A stretch of DNA of 64,000 nt from CAZZKF01 sp964654995 (GTDB lineage: Bacteria > Pseudomonadota > Alphaproteobacteria > CAZZKF01), in NCBI GenBank assembly GCA_964654995.1, contig CAZZKF010000001.1:1-64000 (forward strand), read 5' to 3'. Both the position numbers and the translations under genes were made by a program. Below are positions 43,133 through 52,033 of this stretch, one piece after another. The notes beneath the pieces are model-generated. The model did not search any database, was not told the origin of the DNA, and saw nothing but the letters and a program-made list of their open reading frames with translations. The stretch's first letter is position 1; the number at the start of each line of letters is the position of its first letter.

Positions 43133-44005
43133 TCAGCGGGTGGGGATGGGGGCGTCGCCGCGGTAGTCGTAAAAGCCGCGCTTGGTCTTCTGGCCGAGCC
43201 AGCCGGCCTCGACGTATTTGACCAGCAAGGGACACGGCCGGTACTTCGAGTCCGCCAGGCCCTCGTAGAGCACCTGCATGATCGACAGGCAGACATCGAG
43301 GCCGATGAAATCGGCCAGTTGCAGCGGCCCCATCGGGTGGTTGGCGCCGAGCCGCATGGCGATATCGATGCCTTCGACCGTGCCGACGCCCTCATAGAGC
43401 GTGTAGATTGCCTCGTTGATCATCGGCATCAATATGCGATTGACGATGAAGGCCGGGAAATCCTCGGCATTCACTGTCGTCTTGCCGAGCCGCTTGGTGA
43501 ATTCGCGGACTTCCCGGAAGACCTCCTCGGCGGTGGCGATGCCGCGGATCAGCTCGACCAGCTTCATTACCGGCACCGGGTTCATGAAATGCATGCCCAT
43601 GAACCGCTCCGGCCGGTCGGTGCTGGCCGCCAGCCGGGTGATCGAGATTGAAGACGTGTTGGTGGCGATGATCGCGTCCGGCTTCAGGGTCTTGCACAGC
43701 TCGTCAAAAATCGCCCGCTTGACCTCTTCGTTCTCGGTCGCCGCCTCGATCACCAGATCGCAGTCGGCCATGTCGGCCAGTCCATCAACGGTCTGGATGC
43801 GTTTGAGCGCGGCGTCGCGGTCGGCTTCCGAGATCTTGCCCCGGTGAATCTGGCGATTCATGTTGGTGGTGATCGTTTCCAGAGCCCGGTCTATCTGTTC
43901 GGGACTGGCATCCGTGAGGCGCACCTCGCAGCCGGCGAGCGCACAGACGTGGGCGATACCGTTGCCCATCTGCCCCGCCCCGATGACCCCGATCTTTTCA
44001 ATCAT
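43133..44005 (-). CDS. hbd: 3-hydroxybutyryl-CoA dehydrogenase
   Basis: 290-aa NAD(P)-dependent enzyme interconverting 3-hydroxybutyryl-CoA and acetoacetyl-CoA. N-terminal Rossmann GVIGAGQMGNGIAH; the catalytic His and Glu lie in GMHFMNPVPVMKLVELI; NTSSISIT, FVNRIL-like FIVNRILMPMINEAI and GPLQLADFIGLD are family markers. Start at ATG 44005 (MIEKIG) with GGAACGG upstream; a TTG 12 bases earlier is unlikely. It follows etfA by 72 bases in the same direction. It can serve both beta-oxidation and the ethylmalonyl-CoA route, whose later enzymes are nearby. The stereospecificity (S) is inferred from the family. Confidence 0.9.
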   Translation of the reverse strand: MIEKIGVIGAGQMGNGIAHVCALAGCEVRLTDASPEQIDRALETITTNMNRQIHRGKISEADRDAALKRIQTVDGLADMADCDLVIEAATENEEVKRAIFDELCKTLKPDAIIATNTSSISITRLAASTDRPERFMGMHFMNPVPVMKLVELIRGIATAEEVFREVREFTKRLGKTTVNAEDFPAFIVNRILMPMINEAIYTLYEGVGTVEGIDIAMRLGANHPMGPLQLADFIGLDVCLSIMQVLYEGLADSKYRPCPLLVKYVEAGWLGQKTKRGFYDYRGDAPIPTR

Positions 44006-44077
44006 TCGCCGTTCCAATCCAACCCGCTGGTGCCGGCTACATCCCGGCCGCGATGTCCCTGTGCGCCATATTGAACC

Positions 44078-45022
44078 CTAGCCGAGGACTTTGTCCAATT
44101 CTTGTTCGAACTCGGGCAATGCCTTGAAAAGGTCGGCGACCAGACCGTAGTCGGCGACCTGGAAGATGGGGGCCTCCTCGTCCTTGTTGATGGCCACGAT
44201 GACCTTGGAATCCTTCATGCCCGCCAGGTGCTGAATGGCGCCGGAGATGCCGACCGCGATATACAGCTCGGGCGCCACGATCTTGCCGGTCTGGCCGACC
44301 TGGTAGTCGTTGGGCACATAGCCGGCATCGACCGCCGCCCGGCTGGCGCCGACGGCGGCGCCAAGCTTGTCGGCAACGCGCTCGATCAGCGCGAAATTCT
44401 CGGCGCTGCCCATGCCGCGGCCGCCGGAGATGATGATGCGGGCGCTGGTCAGTTCGGGGCGCTCCGACTTGCTCAGCTCCTGGCCGATGAAGCGTGACGT
44501 ATCCGGCGCTGGCACCAGATCAACAGCCTCGATCGGGGCCTTGTCGCCACCTGCGGCAGCGGCCGGGAAGGCGGTGGTGCGCACGGTGAGCACCTTTTTG
44601 GCGTCCTTCGTCCGCACGGTTTCCATGGCATTGCCGGCGTAGATCGGGTGGACGAAGGTATCCGGGCCTTCGATGCCGGTGACATCCGAGACCTGGGCTA
44701 CGTCGAGCAGCGCGGCGACGCGGGGCAGGATGTTCTTGCCGGTCGTCGTGGCCGGCGCCAGGATGTGCTCGTAAGGCTCGGCCAGCGCCACGATCAAGGG
44801 GGCCAGCGCTTCGGCCAGCGGATGTTCGTAAGTGGCATCGTCGGCCACCAGGACCTTGGCAACACCCTCGAGCGCGGCGGCCTGATCGGCGGCACCGGCG
44901 CAATCCTTGCCGGCGACCAGGACATGCACCTCGCCGCCGAGCCGGGCGGCGGCGCTCACCGTGTTCAGGGTTGCGTCCTTGAGTTCCGCGTTGTCGTGTT
45001 CGGCAACCACCAGGCTGGTCAT
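44078..45022 (-). CDS. etfA: Electron transfer flavoprotein alpha subunit
   Basis: 314-aa ETF alpha chain. The C-terminal FAD domain is diagnostic: SGGRGMGSAENFALIERVADKLGAAVGASRAAVDAGYVPNDYQVGQTGKIVAPELYIAVGISGAIQHLAGMKDSKVIVAIN, cited in parts. N-terminal halves such as SLVVAEHDNAELKDATLNTVSAA match the alpha family. With EtfB it accepts electrons from acyl-CoA dehydrogenases and passes them to ETF-ubiquinone oxidoreductase. It overlaps etfB (TGATG). Candidate donors in the window are Mcd, AtuD and any other acyl-CoA dehydrogenase. Confidence 0.96.
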   Translation of the reverse strand: MTSLVVAEHDNAELKDATLNTVSAAARLGGEVHVLVAGKDCAGAADQAAALEGVAKVLVADDATYEHPLAEALAPLIVALAEPYEHILAPATTTGKNILPRVAALLDVAQVSDVTGIEGPDTFVHPIYAGNAMETVRTKDAKKVLTVRTTAFPAAAAGGDKAPIEAVDLVPAPDTSRFIGQELSKSERPELTSARIIISGGRGMGSAENFALIERVADKLGAAVGASRAAVDAGYVPNDYQVGQTGKIVAPELYIAVGISGAIQHLAGMKDSKVIVAINKDEEAPIFQVADYGLVADLFKALPEFEQELDKVLG

Positions 45023-45771
45023 CAGATCACCCCCGCTTCGTTGTGCAGTTTCTCCACCAGTTCGGCCACCGATTCGACCTTGACGCCGGCCTGACGCTGG
45101 GGCGGATCCTCGACCTTGAGGACCTCGAGCCGGCGGGCGATGTCGACGCCGTAATCCTCGGGCGTCTTCATATCGATGGGCTTCTTCTTCGCTTTCATGA
45201 TGTTGGGAAGCGAGGCGTAGCGCGGTTCGTTGAGGCGCAGGTCCGTGGTCACCACGGCGGGCAGCTTCAGGGCCACGGTTTCCAGCCCGCCGTCGATTTC
45301 GCGGGTGACCTCGATCTCGCCGTCCTTGATCTCGAGCCTGGAGGCAAACGTCCCCTGCGGCCAGCCAAGCAGTGCCGCCAGCATCTGGCCGGTCTGGTTG
45401 GCATCGTCATCGATCGCCTGCTTGCCCAAGAGCACGATCTCGGGGCCTTCTTCATCGACCACCGCCTTGAGCAGCTTGGCCACGGCCAGAGGCTCGACCA
45501 CCGCGTCGGTCTGGATCAGGATGCCGCGGTCGGCACCCATGGCGAGCGCCGTGCGAATGGTTTCCTGGGCCTGGGTCGGCCCGATCGAGACCACGACGAT
45601 CTCTTCGGCCTGTCCGGCCTCCTTCTTGCGGATGGCCTCTTCGACGGCAATCTCGTCGAAGGGGTTCATCGACATCTTGACGTTGGCGAGCTCGACACCG
45701 GTGTGATCCGCCTTGACCCGGATCTTGACGTTGTAGTCGACGACCCGCTTGACCGGCACCAGTATTTTCAT
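45022..45771 (-). CDS. etfB: Electron transfer flavoprotein beta subunit
   Basis: 249-aa ETF beta chain with the opening MKILVPVKRVVDYNVKIRV, the AMP-binding region VSIGPTQAQETIRTALAMGADR and the recognition loop EGPEIVLLGKQAIDDDANQTGQMLAALLGWPQGTFASRLE (in parts), and the family ending with the conserved LPNIMKAKKKPI. Start at the ATG at 45771 with GGAGA upstream; the frame continues for 24 low-complexity codons. The next upstream gene on the strand is the cobalamin adenosyltransferase (154-base gap). Overlaps etfA, so both subunits are made together. Confidence 0.96.
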   Translation of the reverse strand: MKILVPVKRVVDYNVKIRVKADHTGVELANVKMSMNPFDEIAVEEAIRKKEAGQAEEIVVVSIGPTQAQETIRTALAMGADRGILIQTDAVVEPLAVAKLLKAVVDEEGPEIVLLGKQAIDDDANQTGQMLAALLGWPQGTFASRLEIKDGEIEVTREIDGGLETVALKLPAVVTTDLRLNEPRYASLPNIMKAKKKPIDMKTPEDYGVDIARRLEVLKVEDPPQRQAGVKVESVAELVEKLHNEAGVI

Positions 45772-45925
45772 GGGGGCGCGTCTCCATTCCCTCGATGGCG
45801 ATGCCGGGGGCGCGGCATCCGATGTGCTGCGCGCAGGGCGCAAGTTTCCCCGGCCGCGGCCGGGGGCAGGCCACGTTTAACCCAAGGCCCGAAAGCTGTC
45901 AACGAGACCGGATGTCATGGGGAAA

Positions 45926-46498
45926 CTAGCGATCCTCGCGGGTCAGTCCCGGCACCCACAGGACGTCGGCGGCGCCGTCGTCGTTGAGGTGGCGGGCGAG
46001 CACGAACAGATGATCGGACAGCCGGTTGATATAGCGAATGGCCACCGGGTTGACCGGCTCGGCCTCGGCCAGCGCGGCGATGCTGCGTTCGGCCCGCCGC
46101 GTCACCGTGCGGGCAAGATGCAAGTGCGCCCCGGCCGGCGTGCCGCCCGGCAGCACGAAGGACTCAAGAGAGCCGAGCTTTTCGTTCATCGCATCGATTT
46201 CGGCTTCCAGCCGGTCGACCTGAGCCTGGGTGAGGCGCAGCACCTCCGGATTGTCGAAATCCTCGCCGGGCCGGGCGAGATCGGCGCCGAGATCGAACAG
46301 GTCGTGCTGGATGCGGGCCAGCATGGCGTCGGCCGCGCCGTGCGTGTGCAGACGGGCAAGACCGATCACCGCGTTGGCCTCATCGACGTCGCCGTAAGCG
46401 GCGATGCGCGGCGCATGCTTGGGGCGGCGGCTGCCATCGGCCAGCGATGTCTTGCCGGTATCGCCGCCACGGGTATAGATGCGGGTCAGCTTGACCAT
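45926..46498 (-). CDS. ATP:cob(I)alamin adenosyltransferase, PduO type
   Basis: 190-aa enzyme that makes adenosylcobalamin. VKLTRIYTRGGDTGKTSLADGSR is the ATP-binding N-terminal motif, and the trimer-interface signature HLHLARTVTRRAERSIAALAE, then NPVAIRYINRLSDHLFVLAR, is present. It is the PduO/MMAB family rather than CobA. Expected to supply cofactor to the ethylmalonyl-CoA mutase encoded at 50045. Position upstream of etfB-etfA-hbd is common in alphaproteobacteria. A HIG1-like gene starts 28 bases upstream. Confidence 0.93.
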   Translation of the reverse strand: MVKLTRIYTRGGDTGKTSLADGSRRPKHAPRIAAYGDVDEANAVIGLARLHTHGAADAMLARIQHDLFDLGADLARPGEDFDNPEVLRLTQAQVDRLEAEIDAMNEKLGSLESFVLPGGTPAGAHLHLARTVTRRAERSIAALAEAEPVNPVAIRYINRLSDHLFVLARHLNDDGAADVLWVPGLTREDR

Positions 46499-46525
46499 CG
46501 TCGGTGGTTCCTCCCGGTTCGCCGG

Positions 46526-46717
46526 TCAGCGCGCAAAATAGACGGCAAGCGCGATCAGCGCGATGGCCAGGAACTGGGTGAGCACGCGGAGCTGCATCAG
46601 CCGGTTGCTGTATTTGCGGCTGGTGGCGCCCCCTTTGGCCATCACCGCGAGCCCGGCGACCAGCACGACGACAACCAGAGCCAGCGCCGCCAGAATGGCA
46701 AGATCGAGGACCGTCAT
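46526..46717 (-). CDS. Small two-helix membrane protein, HIG1-domain-like
   Basis: 63-aa protein with two hydrophobic helices (LDLAILAALALVVVVLVAGLAVMA, about 3-26, and LTQFLAIALIALAVYFA near the C-terminus) joined by a basic loop KGGATSRKYSNRLMQLRVL. This is the twin-transmembrane HIG1-like layout of alphaproteobacterial proteins; mitochondrial relatives tune cytochrome oxidase. The codon usage is normal. It stands 28 bases upstream of the adenosyltransferase and 44 bases after mcd, so may belong to the same transcription unit. No direct evidence for a respiratory role here. Confidence 0.82.
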   Translation of the reverse strand: MTVLDLAILAALALVVVVLVAGLAVMAKGGATSRKYSNRLMQLRVLTQFLAIALIALAVYFAR

Positions 46718-46760
46718 GGTCTAGATATATCGCGTCGCGCGCCTCAAGCCCAAGGGCAAT

Positions 46761-48452
46761 CTATGCGGTTTCCAGCAGCCGGCGGGCGATCACCTGGGCC
46801 TGAATCTCCGCCGCGCCCTCGAAAATGTTGAGGATGCGGGCATCGCACAGCACCCGGCTGATGGCATATTCGGTGGCATACCCGTTGCCGCCGTGGATCT
46901 GGAGTGCGTTGTCGGCAGCGCTCCAGGCGACCCGGGCGGCCAGCAGCTTGGCCATGCCGGCCTCGAGATCGCAGCGCTTGCCCTCATCCTTGCGCCGGGC
47001 GGCGAAATAGGTGAGCTGGCGGGCGATCATCAGCTCCACCGCGATGGCTGCGATCTTGCCGTGGACGCGGGGGAATTCGAAAATCGGCTTGCCGAACTGG
47101 ACGCGCTCGCGGGCGTAAGTCAGGCCCAGCTCCAGCGCCGCCTGGGCGACGCCGATGGCCCGCGCCGCGGTCTGGATGCGGGCCGCCTCGAAGGTGGTCA
47201 TGAGCTGCTTGAAGCCGCGCCCCTCTTCGCCACCCAGAAGGTTCTCGGCCGCCACCTCGAAGCCATCGAAGGCGAGCTCGTATTCCTTCATACCGCGATA
47301 GCCGAGGACCTCGATCTCGCTGCCTTCGAGCCCGGCGACCGGGAAGTCGTCGTCGTCGGTGGCCCGCGGCTTCTCGGCCAGCAGCATGGACAGGCCCTTA
47401 TATCCTTTCTCGGCCGGGTCGGTGCGCACCAGGAGCGTCATCAGATCGGCGCGCGCCGCATGGGTGATCCAGGTCTTGGCACCGGTGATGCGGTAAACCT
47501 CCTGGCCATCGACGTTTCGGGTGCGCGTCGCCCGGGTGGTCAGCGACCCGAGGTCGGAGCCGGTATTGGGCTCGGTGAACACGGCGGTCGGCAGCACCTC
47601 GCCCGACGCGATCTTGGGCAACCAGTGTTCCCTCTGGGCTTCGGTGCCGCCGTTGAGGATCAGCTCGGCGGCGATCTCCGAGCGGGTGCCCAGCGAGCCG
47701 ACGCCGATATAGCCGCGGCTGAGTTCCTCCGAGACCACGCACATGGCGATCTTGCCCATTTCCGAGCCGCCGTAGCGTTCGGGAATGGTGAGGCCGAAGA
47801 CGCCCATCTCGCTCATCCGGGCGATCACGTCCAAGGGAATCAGCTGGTCATTGAGGTGCCAGTCATGCGCATGCGGCACCACTTCCGATTCGGCGAAGCG
47901 GCGGAACTGGTCGCGGATCATCTCCAGCATTTCGTCCAGCCCGCTGTCGCCGAACGCCCCGGTGCTGGCCGAATCGGCGATCAGCTCGGCAATCTGGCGG
48001 GCCAGCTCGGGCGCGCGGGCGCCGGCGATCAGGCGCTTGACGCTGGCATCGGTGCGCAACGCTTCGACCGCATCGTGGGCGAGACCGAGATGCTCGGGAC
48101 GGACGATCTCGCCCTGGCTCATGGCGATGCCGCCAGTGATCTGGGCGAGATATTCGCCGCAGCCGGCGGCCAGGATCAGGCGCTCCAACGGGCCCAGCCG
48201 GCCCTCGGCATCGAGTGCGCGGCCCCACTCGGCCATCTGGGTGAGCGCCTGTGCGTAGGTCGCCAGCCAGGCGAGGCCATGGACCGCGAACTGGTGGGCC
48301 TCCAGGGCGCCACGATCGATGGCGCTTCCCGAGCCGACCTTGCCGGCCAGTGCGTCGCGGGCGGCATCGGTGAGACCGCGGGCGGCCGCGGCCGCAGCGA
48401 CACAATCAGCCAGAAGCGCGGCCGAATCGCCGCTATCCACCGTACGGTTCAT
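46761..48452 (-). CDS. mcd: (2S)-methylsuccinyl-CoA dehydrogenase (acyl-CoA dehydrogenase family)
   Basis: 563-aa acyl-CoA dehydrogenase with a long N-terminal extension of about 170 residues before the standard fold, which is the length and shape of Mcd. The core carries LTIPERYGGSEMGKIAMCVVSEELSRGYIGVGSLGTRSEIAAELI, VFTEPNTGSDLGSLTTRATR and the C-terminal IHGGNGYATEYAISRVLCDARILNIFEGAAEIQAQVIARRLL, in parts. It oxidises methylsuccinyl-CoA to mesaconyl-C1-CoA in the ethylmalonyl-CoA pathway. Its ATG overlaps the ccr stop (ATGA), so the pair is an operon with ccr first. Without that neighbour I would only call it an acyl-CoA dehydrogenase. Confidence 0.87.
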   Translation of the reverse strand: MNRTVDSGDSAALLADCVAAAAAARGLTDAARDALAGKVGSGSAIDRGALEAHQFAVHGLAWLATYAQALTQMAEWGRALDAEGRLGPLERLILAAGCGEYLAQITGGIAMSQGEIVRPEHLGLAHDAVEALRTDASVKRLIAGARAPELARQIAELIADSASTGAFGDSGLDEMLEMIRDQFRRFAESEVVPHAHDWHLNDQLIPLDVIARMSEMGVFGLTIPERYGGSEMGKIAMCVVSEELSRGYIGVGSLGTRSEIAAELILNGGTEAQREHWLPKIASGEVLPTAVFTEPNTGSDLGSLTTRATRTRNVDGQEVYRITGAKTWITHAARADLMTLLVRTDPAEKGYKGLSMLLAEKPRATDDDDFPVAGLEGSEIEVLGYRGMKEYELAFDGFEVAAENLLGGEEGRGFKQLMTTFEAARIQTAARAIGVAQAALELGLTYARERVQFGKPIFEFPRVHGKIAAIAVELMIARQLTYFAARRKDEGKRCDLEAGMAKLLAARVAWSAADNALQIHGGNGYATEYAISRVLCDARILNIFEGAAEIQAQVIARRLLETA

Positions 48453-49753
48453 GCCGCAGCCCCCGCCTCGATCACGTCATCCAGGGTGCGCAGGCCGGGC
48501 TCCGGCGCAGTGACCAGAACCGCCATGTTGCCGGGCTTGTGCTGGTTCTTCCACATCTTGGTATGCGCCCGGGGAATGTCGGACCAGGCGAAGACCTCGG
48601 ACATGCAGGGATCGATGCGGCGCTCGATCACCAGCTGGTTGGCCTGGCTGGCCTGTTTGAGATTGGCGAAATGGCTGCCCTGGATGCGTTTCTGACGCAT
48701 CCATACGAAGCGGGCGTCAAAGGTGAAATTGTAGCCGGTGGTGCCGGCGCAAAAGACCACCATGCCGCCGCGCTTGACGATCATGCAGGAGACCGGGAAG
48801 GTCTGCTCGCCCGGGTGCTCGAAGACGAAGTCGACATCCACCCCTTTGCCGGTGATTGCCCAGATCGCCTTGCCGAAGGCGCGGGCCTTTTTCAGATATT
48901 CGCCGTAAGCCTTGGTGTCCCCGACCGGCGGCAATTGCCCCCAGCAATCGAAATCCTTGCGGTTGATCACCCCTTTGGCACCCAGCGACAGCACGAACTC
49001 GCGCTTGGATTCATCCGAGATGACGCCGATGGCGTTGGCCCCGGCGGTAGCGATCAATTGCACCGCCATCGATCCCAGGCCGCCCGACGCCCCCCAGACC
49101 AGAACGTTATGGCCGGGCCGCAGGATGTGCGGCCGGTGCCCAAACAGCATGCGATAGGCGGTGGCCAGCGTCAGCGTATAGCACGCACTTTCCTCCCAGG
49201 TCAGATGCTTGGGCCGGTGCATGAGCTGGCGCGACTGGACGCGGGCGAACTGGGCGAACGAGCCGTCCGGGGTCTCATAGCCCCAGATGCGCTGGGACGG
49301 CGAGAGCATCGGATCGCCGCCGTTGCATTCCTCGTCATCGCCGTCGTCCTGATTGCAGTGGACCACCACCTCGTCGCCGACCTTGAAGCGCTTGACCCGG
49401 GAGCCGACCTGCCAGACGATGCCGGCGGCGTCCGAGCCGGCGACATGATAGTCGGCGCCATGCACGTCGAAGGGCGAGATCGGCTTGCCCAGACAGGCCC
49501 ACACGCCGTTGTAGTTGACGCCCGCCGCCATCACCAGAATCAGCACCTCGTCGGAGGCGAGCTCGGGCACGTCGACCACCTCGACCTGCATCGCCTCCTC
49601 GGGCGGGCCGTGGCGTTCGCGGCGAATGGCCCAGGCATACATCTGCTTCGGCACATGGCCCAGGGGCGGAACCTCGCCGACTTCGTAAAGGTCCTTGCGC
49701 TGTGGCTCGGCCGGTGTGGGGGCCGGCTTGGCCTTGGCCTTGGCTGCTGTCAT
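48449..49753 (-). CDS. ccrA: Crotonyl-CoA carboxylase/reductase
   Basis: 434-aa MDR-fold enzyme, the key step of the ethylmalonyl-CoA pathway: crotonyl-CoA, CO2 and NADPH to ethylmalonyl-CoA. Diagnostic segments: YEVGEVPPLGHVPKQMYAWAIRRERHGPP, NYNGVWACLGKPISPFDVHGADYHVAGSDAAGIVW, the insertion with HCNQDDGDDEECNGGDPMLSPSQRIWGYETPDGSFAQF, and DFVFEHPGEQTFPVSC. The NADPH-binding motif is GASGGLGSMA. Length fits CCR rather than other quinone-type reductases. It is transcribed away from ecm across a 291-base region and is translationally coupled to mcd. Confidence 0.95.
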   Translation of the reverse strand: MTAAKAKAKPAPTPAEPQRKDLYEVGEVPPLGHVPKQMYAWAIRRERHGPPEEAMQVEVVDVPELASDEVLILVMAAGVNYNGVWACLGKPISPFDVHGADYHVAGSDAAGIVWQVGSRVKRFKVGDEVVVHCNQDDGDDEECNGGDPMLSPSQRIWGYETPDGSFAQFARVQSRQLMHRPKHLTWEESACYTLTLATAYRMLFGHRPHILRPGHNVLVWGASGGLGSMAVQLIATAGANAIGVISDESKREFVLSLGAKGVINRKDFDCWGQLPPVGDTKAYGEYLKKARAFGKAIWAITGKGVDVDFVFEHPGEQTFPVSCMIVKRGGMVVFCAGTTGYNFTFDARFVWMRQKRIQGSHFANLKQASQANQLVIERRIDPCMSEVFAWSDIPRAHTKMWKNQHKPGNMAVLVTAPEPGLRTLDDVIEAGAAA

Positions 49754-50044
49754 GTCTGTCCGTTCCCTCCGCGGATGGTTATGCTGCCGGGGAGCCGCTG
49801 GCCCGGTTCGGCGGGCGGCCAGAACGCACCCCCCGCGTCGATGACGTCCCGTCGTTTGAATAATGGCATTTCACGACGGCGGCGAGTAGAATTTTCTGTA
49901 ACCGGGGTGGGGCTCCGTGGATACCGGTCGACGGCGTTAAACATGGCTTCATATTACAATTACACTCGCAAATTCGTAAGATATGGTCTTATACATGACA
50001 TTTTGAAATAATAAAATGTCGAACCTGCAAAATCGGAGACGCCC
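49754..50044. promoter_or_regulatory. Divergent ccr/ecm control region with an inverted repeat
   Basis: 291 bases; the ecm-proximal half is A/T-rich. GACATTTT-N8-AAAATGTC (49997-50020) is a perfect 8-bp inverted repeat 14 bases before the ecm ribosome site GGAG (50035-50038). It could be an operator for a pathway regulator; its distance from the ccr start is about 250 bases. Confidence 0.5.
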
Positions 50045-52033
50045 ATGAACGACAGCAGCCGGTCCTCAGAAAAACCGCGGCCATGGCTGTTCCGCACCTA
50101 TTCCGGCCATACCTCGGCAGCCGCCTCCAATCGGCTCTACCGGACCAATCTCGAGCGCGGCCAGACCGGCCTGTCGGTGGCCTTCGATCTGCCGACCCAG
50201 ACCGGCTACGACAGCGACGATCCGCGCGCCCGCGGCGAGGTCGGCAAGGTCGGCGTGCCGATCTGCCATCTGGGCGACATGCGCGCCCTGTTCGAGGGCA
50301 TTCCGCTCGCGCGCATGAACACCTCGATGACCATCAATGCCACGGCACCGTGGCTGCTCGCCCTTTATGTCGTGGTGGCCGAAGAGCAGGGCGCGGCACG
50401 CGCTGCACTTGCCGGCACGGTGCAGAACGATGTCATCAAGGAGTATTTGAGCCGCGGCACCTACATCTTCCCGCCGGGGCCGAGCCTGAAGCTGACCACC
50501 GACGTCATCACGTTCACCAGCCGGGAGATGCCGAAATGGAACCCGGTCAACGTGTGTTCCTATCATCTTCAGGAGGCCGGAGCGACACCGGTTCAGGAAC
50601 TGGCGTTTGCACTGGCCAACGCCTGCGCGATCCTCGATGCGGTGCGGGAGTCGGGCGCCGTCGATGCCGAGCGATTCCCGCAGGTGGTGGGGCGCATCAG
50701 CTTCTTCGTGAATGCCGGCATGCGGTTCATCACCGAGCTGTGCAAGATGCGCGCCTTTACCGAATTGTGGGACGAGATCACCGCCGAGCGATACGGCGTG
50801 ACCGATCCGCGCCTGCGCCGCTTCCGCTACGGCGTGCAGGTCAATTCCCTGGGGCTGACCGAGCAGCAGCCGGAAAACAACGTCTATCGCATCCTTCTCG
50901 AAATGCTCTCGGTGGTGCTGTCCAAGAAGGCCCGCGCCCGGGCCGTCCAGCTTCCCTGCTGGAACGAGGCGCTGGGCCTGCCGCGGCCCTGGGACCAGCA
51001 GTGGAGCCTGCGCCTCCAGCAGATCGTCGCCTATGAAACCGATCTTCTGGAATACGACGATATCTTCGAGGGCGCGCATGTGATTGCCGCCAAGGTGGCG
51101 GAGCTGAAGGACGCGGCGCGGGCCGAGCTTGCCCGCATCGAGGAGATGGGCGGTGCCGTGGCGGCGATTGAGAATGCCTACATGAAGCGCCAGCTTGTCG
51201 AATCGAACGCCCGGCGCGTCGCCGCCATCGAATCCGGCGAACAGATCGTCGTCGGCGTCAACCGCTTTACCGAATCGGCCGAGTCCCCGCTCACCTCGGG
51301 CGACGATTCGGGATTCCTGAGCGTCGATCCCAAGGCCGAGGAAGACCAGATCGCCCGGCTTGTCGCCTGGCGGCAGGCGCGAGACGAGGCGGGCGTCGAG
51401 ACGGCACTGGCCGATCTCGCCCGGGCAGCGCGCGACGGCGCCAACATCATGCCGGCCTCGATCGTCGCGGCCCGGGCCGGGGTCACCACCGGCGAATGGG
51501 CGGAAACGCTGCGCGAGGTGTTCGGCGACTATCGGGCGCCCACCGGGCTTGGCGGTGCGGTCATCGAGGCCGATGGCGCCTGGGCGGCGGTGCGCGCCCG
51601 AGTCGATGCGGTCTCCCGGCAGCTCGGGCGCCGGCTCAAGCTGCTGATCGGCAAGCCCGGCCTCGACGGCCATTCCAACGGCGCCGAACAGATCGCCATG
51701 GCGGCGGCCGAAGCCGGTATGGAGGTGGTTTACGACGGCATCCGTTCGACGCCCGAGCAGATCGCCGAGGCGGCGCTCGAGGAAGACGTCCACCTGGTCG
51801 GACTGTCGGTGCTCTCGGGCGGCCATCTGGCGCTGGCCGGCGATGTGGTGCGGGCCTTGCGCGAACGCGGGCTTGAGCGGATGCCGGTGGTGGTTGGCGG
51901 TATCATACCGGACAATGACGCGGCGGCGCTCAAGGACGTCGGCATCGCCCGTATCTATACGCCCAAGGATTATCGGCTGAGCGCCATCATGGACGACATC
52001 GTCAGCCTGATCGAGGCGCAGGCTCATGGCTGA
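50045..52033 (+). CDS. ecm: Ethylmalonyl-CoA mutase (adenosylcobalamin-dependent)
   Basis: 662-aa methylmalonyl-CoA-mutase-like single-chain enzyme converting ethylmalonyl-CoA to methylsuccinyl-CoA. N-terminal TIM barrel: FRTYSGHTSAAASNRLYRTNLERGQTGLSVAFDLPTQTGYDSDDPRA. The MCM substrate loop GTVQNDVIKEYLSRGTYIFPP and the C-terminal cobalamin-binding domain with KPGLDGHSNGAEQIA (base-off D-G-H-S-N-G motif) and VVVGGIIPDNDAAALKDVGIARIYTP complete it. The neighbours ccr and mcd on the opposite strand and an adenosyltransferase nearby favour Ecm over methylmalonyl-CoA mutase. GGAG precedes the ATG. A 111-aa secreted protein gene overlaps its 3' end by 8 bases. Confidence 0.92.
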   Translation: MNDSSRSSEKPRPWLFRTYSGHTSAAASNRLYRTNLERGQTGLSVAFDLPTQTGYDSDDPRARGEVGKVGVPICHLGDMRALFEGIPLARMNTSMTINATAPWLLALYVVVAEEQGAARAALAGTVQNDVIKEYLSRGTYIFPPGPSLKLTTDVITFTSREMPKWNPVNVCSYHLQEAGATPVQELAFALANACAILDAVRESGAVDAERFPQVVGRISFFVNAGMRFITELCKMRAFTELWDEITAERYGVTDPRLRRFRYGVQVNSLGLTEQQPENNVYRILLEMLSVVLSKKARARAVQLPCWNEALGLPRPWDQQWSLRLQQIVAYETDLLEYDDIFEGAHVIAAKVAELKDAARAELARIEEMGGAVAAIENAYMKRQLVESNARRVAAIESGEQIVVGVNRFTESAESPLTSGDDSGFLSVDPKAEEDQIARLVAWRQARDEAGVETALADLARAARDGANIMPASIVAARAGVTTGEWAETLREVFGDYRAPTGLGGAVIEADGAWAAVRARVDAVSRQLGRRLKLLIGKPGLDGHSNGAEQIAMAAAEAGMEVVYDGIRSTPEQIAEAALEEDVHLVGLSVLSGGHLALAGDVVRALRERGLERMPVVVGGIIPDNDAAALKDVGIARIYTPKDYRLSAIMDDIVSLIEAQAHG

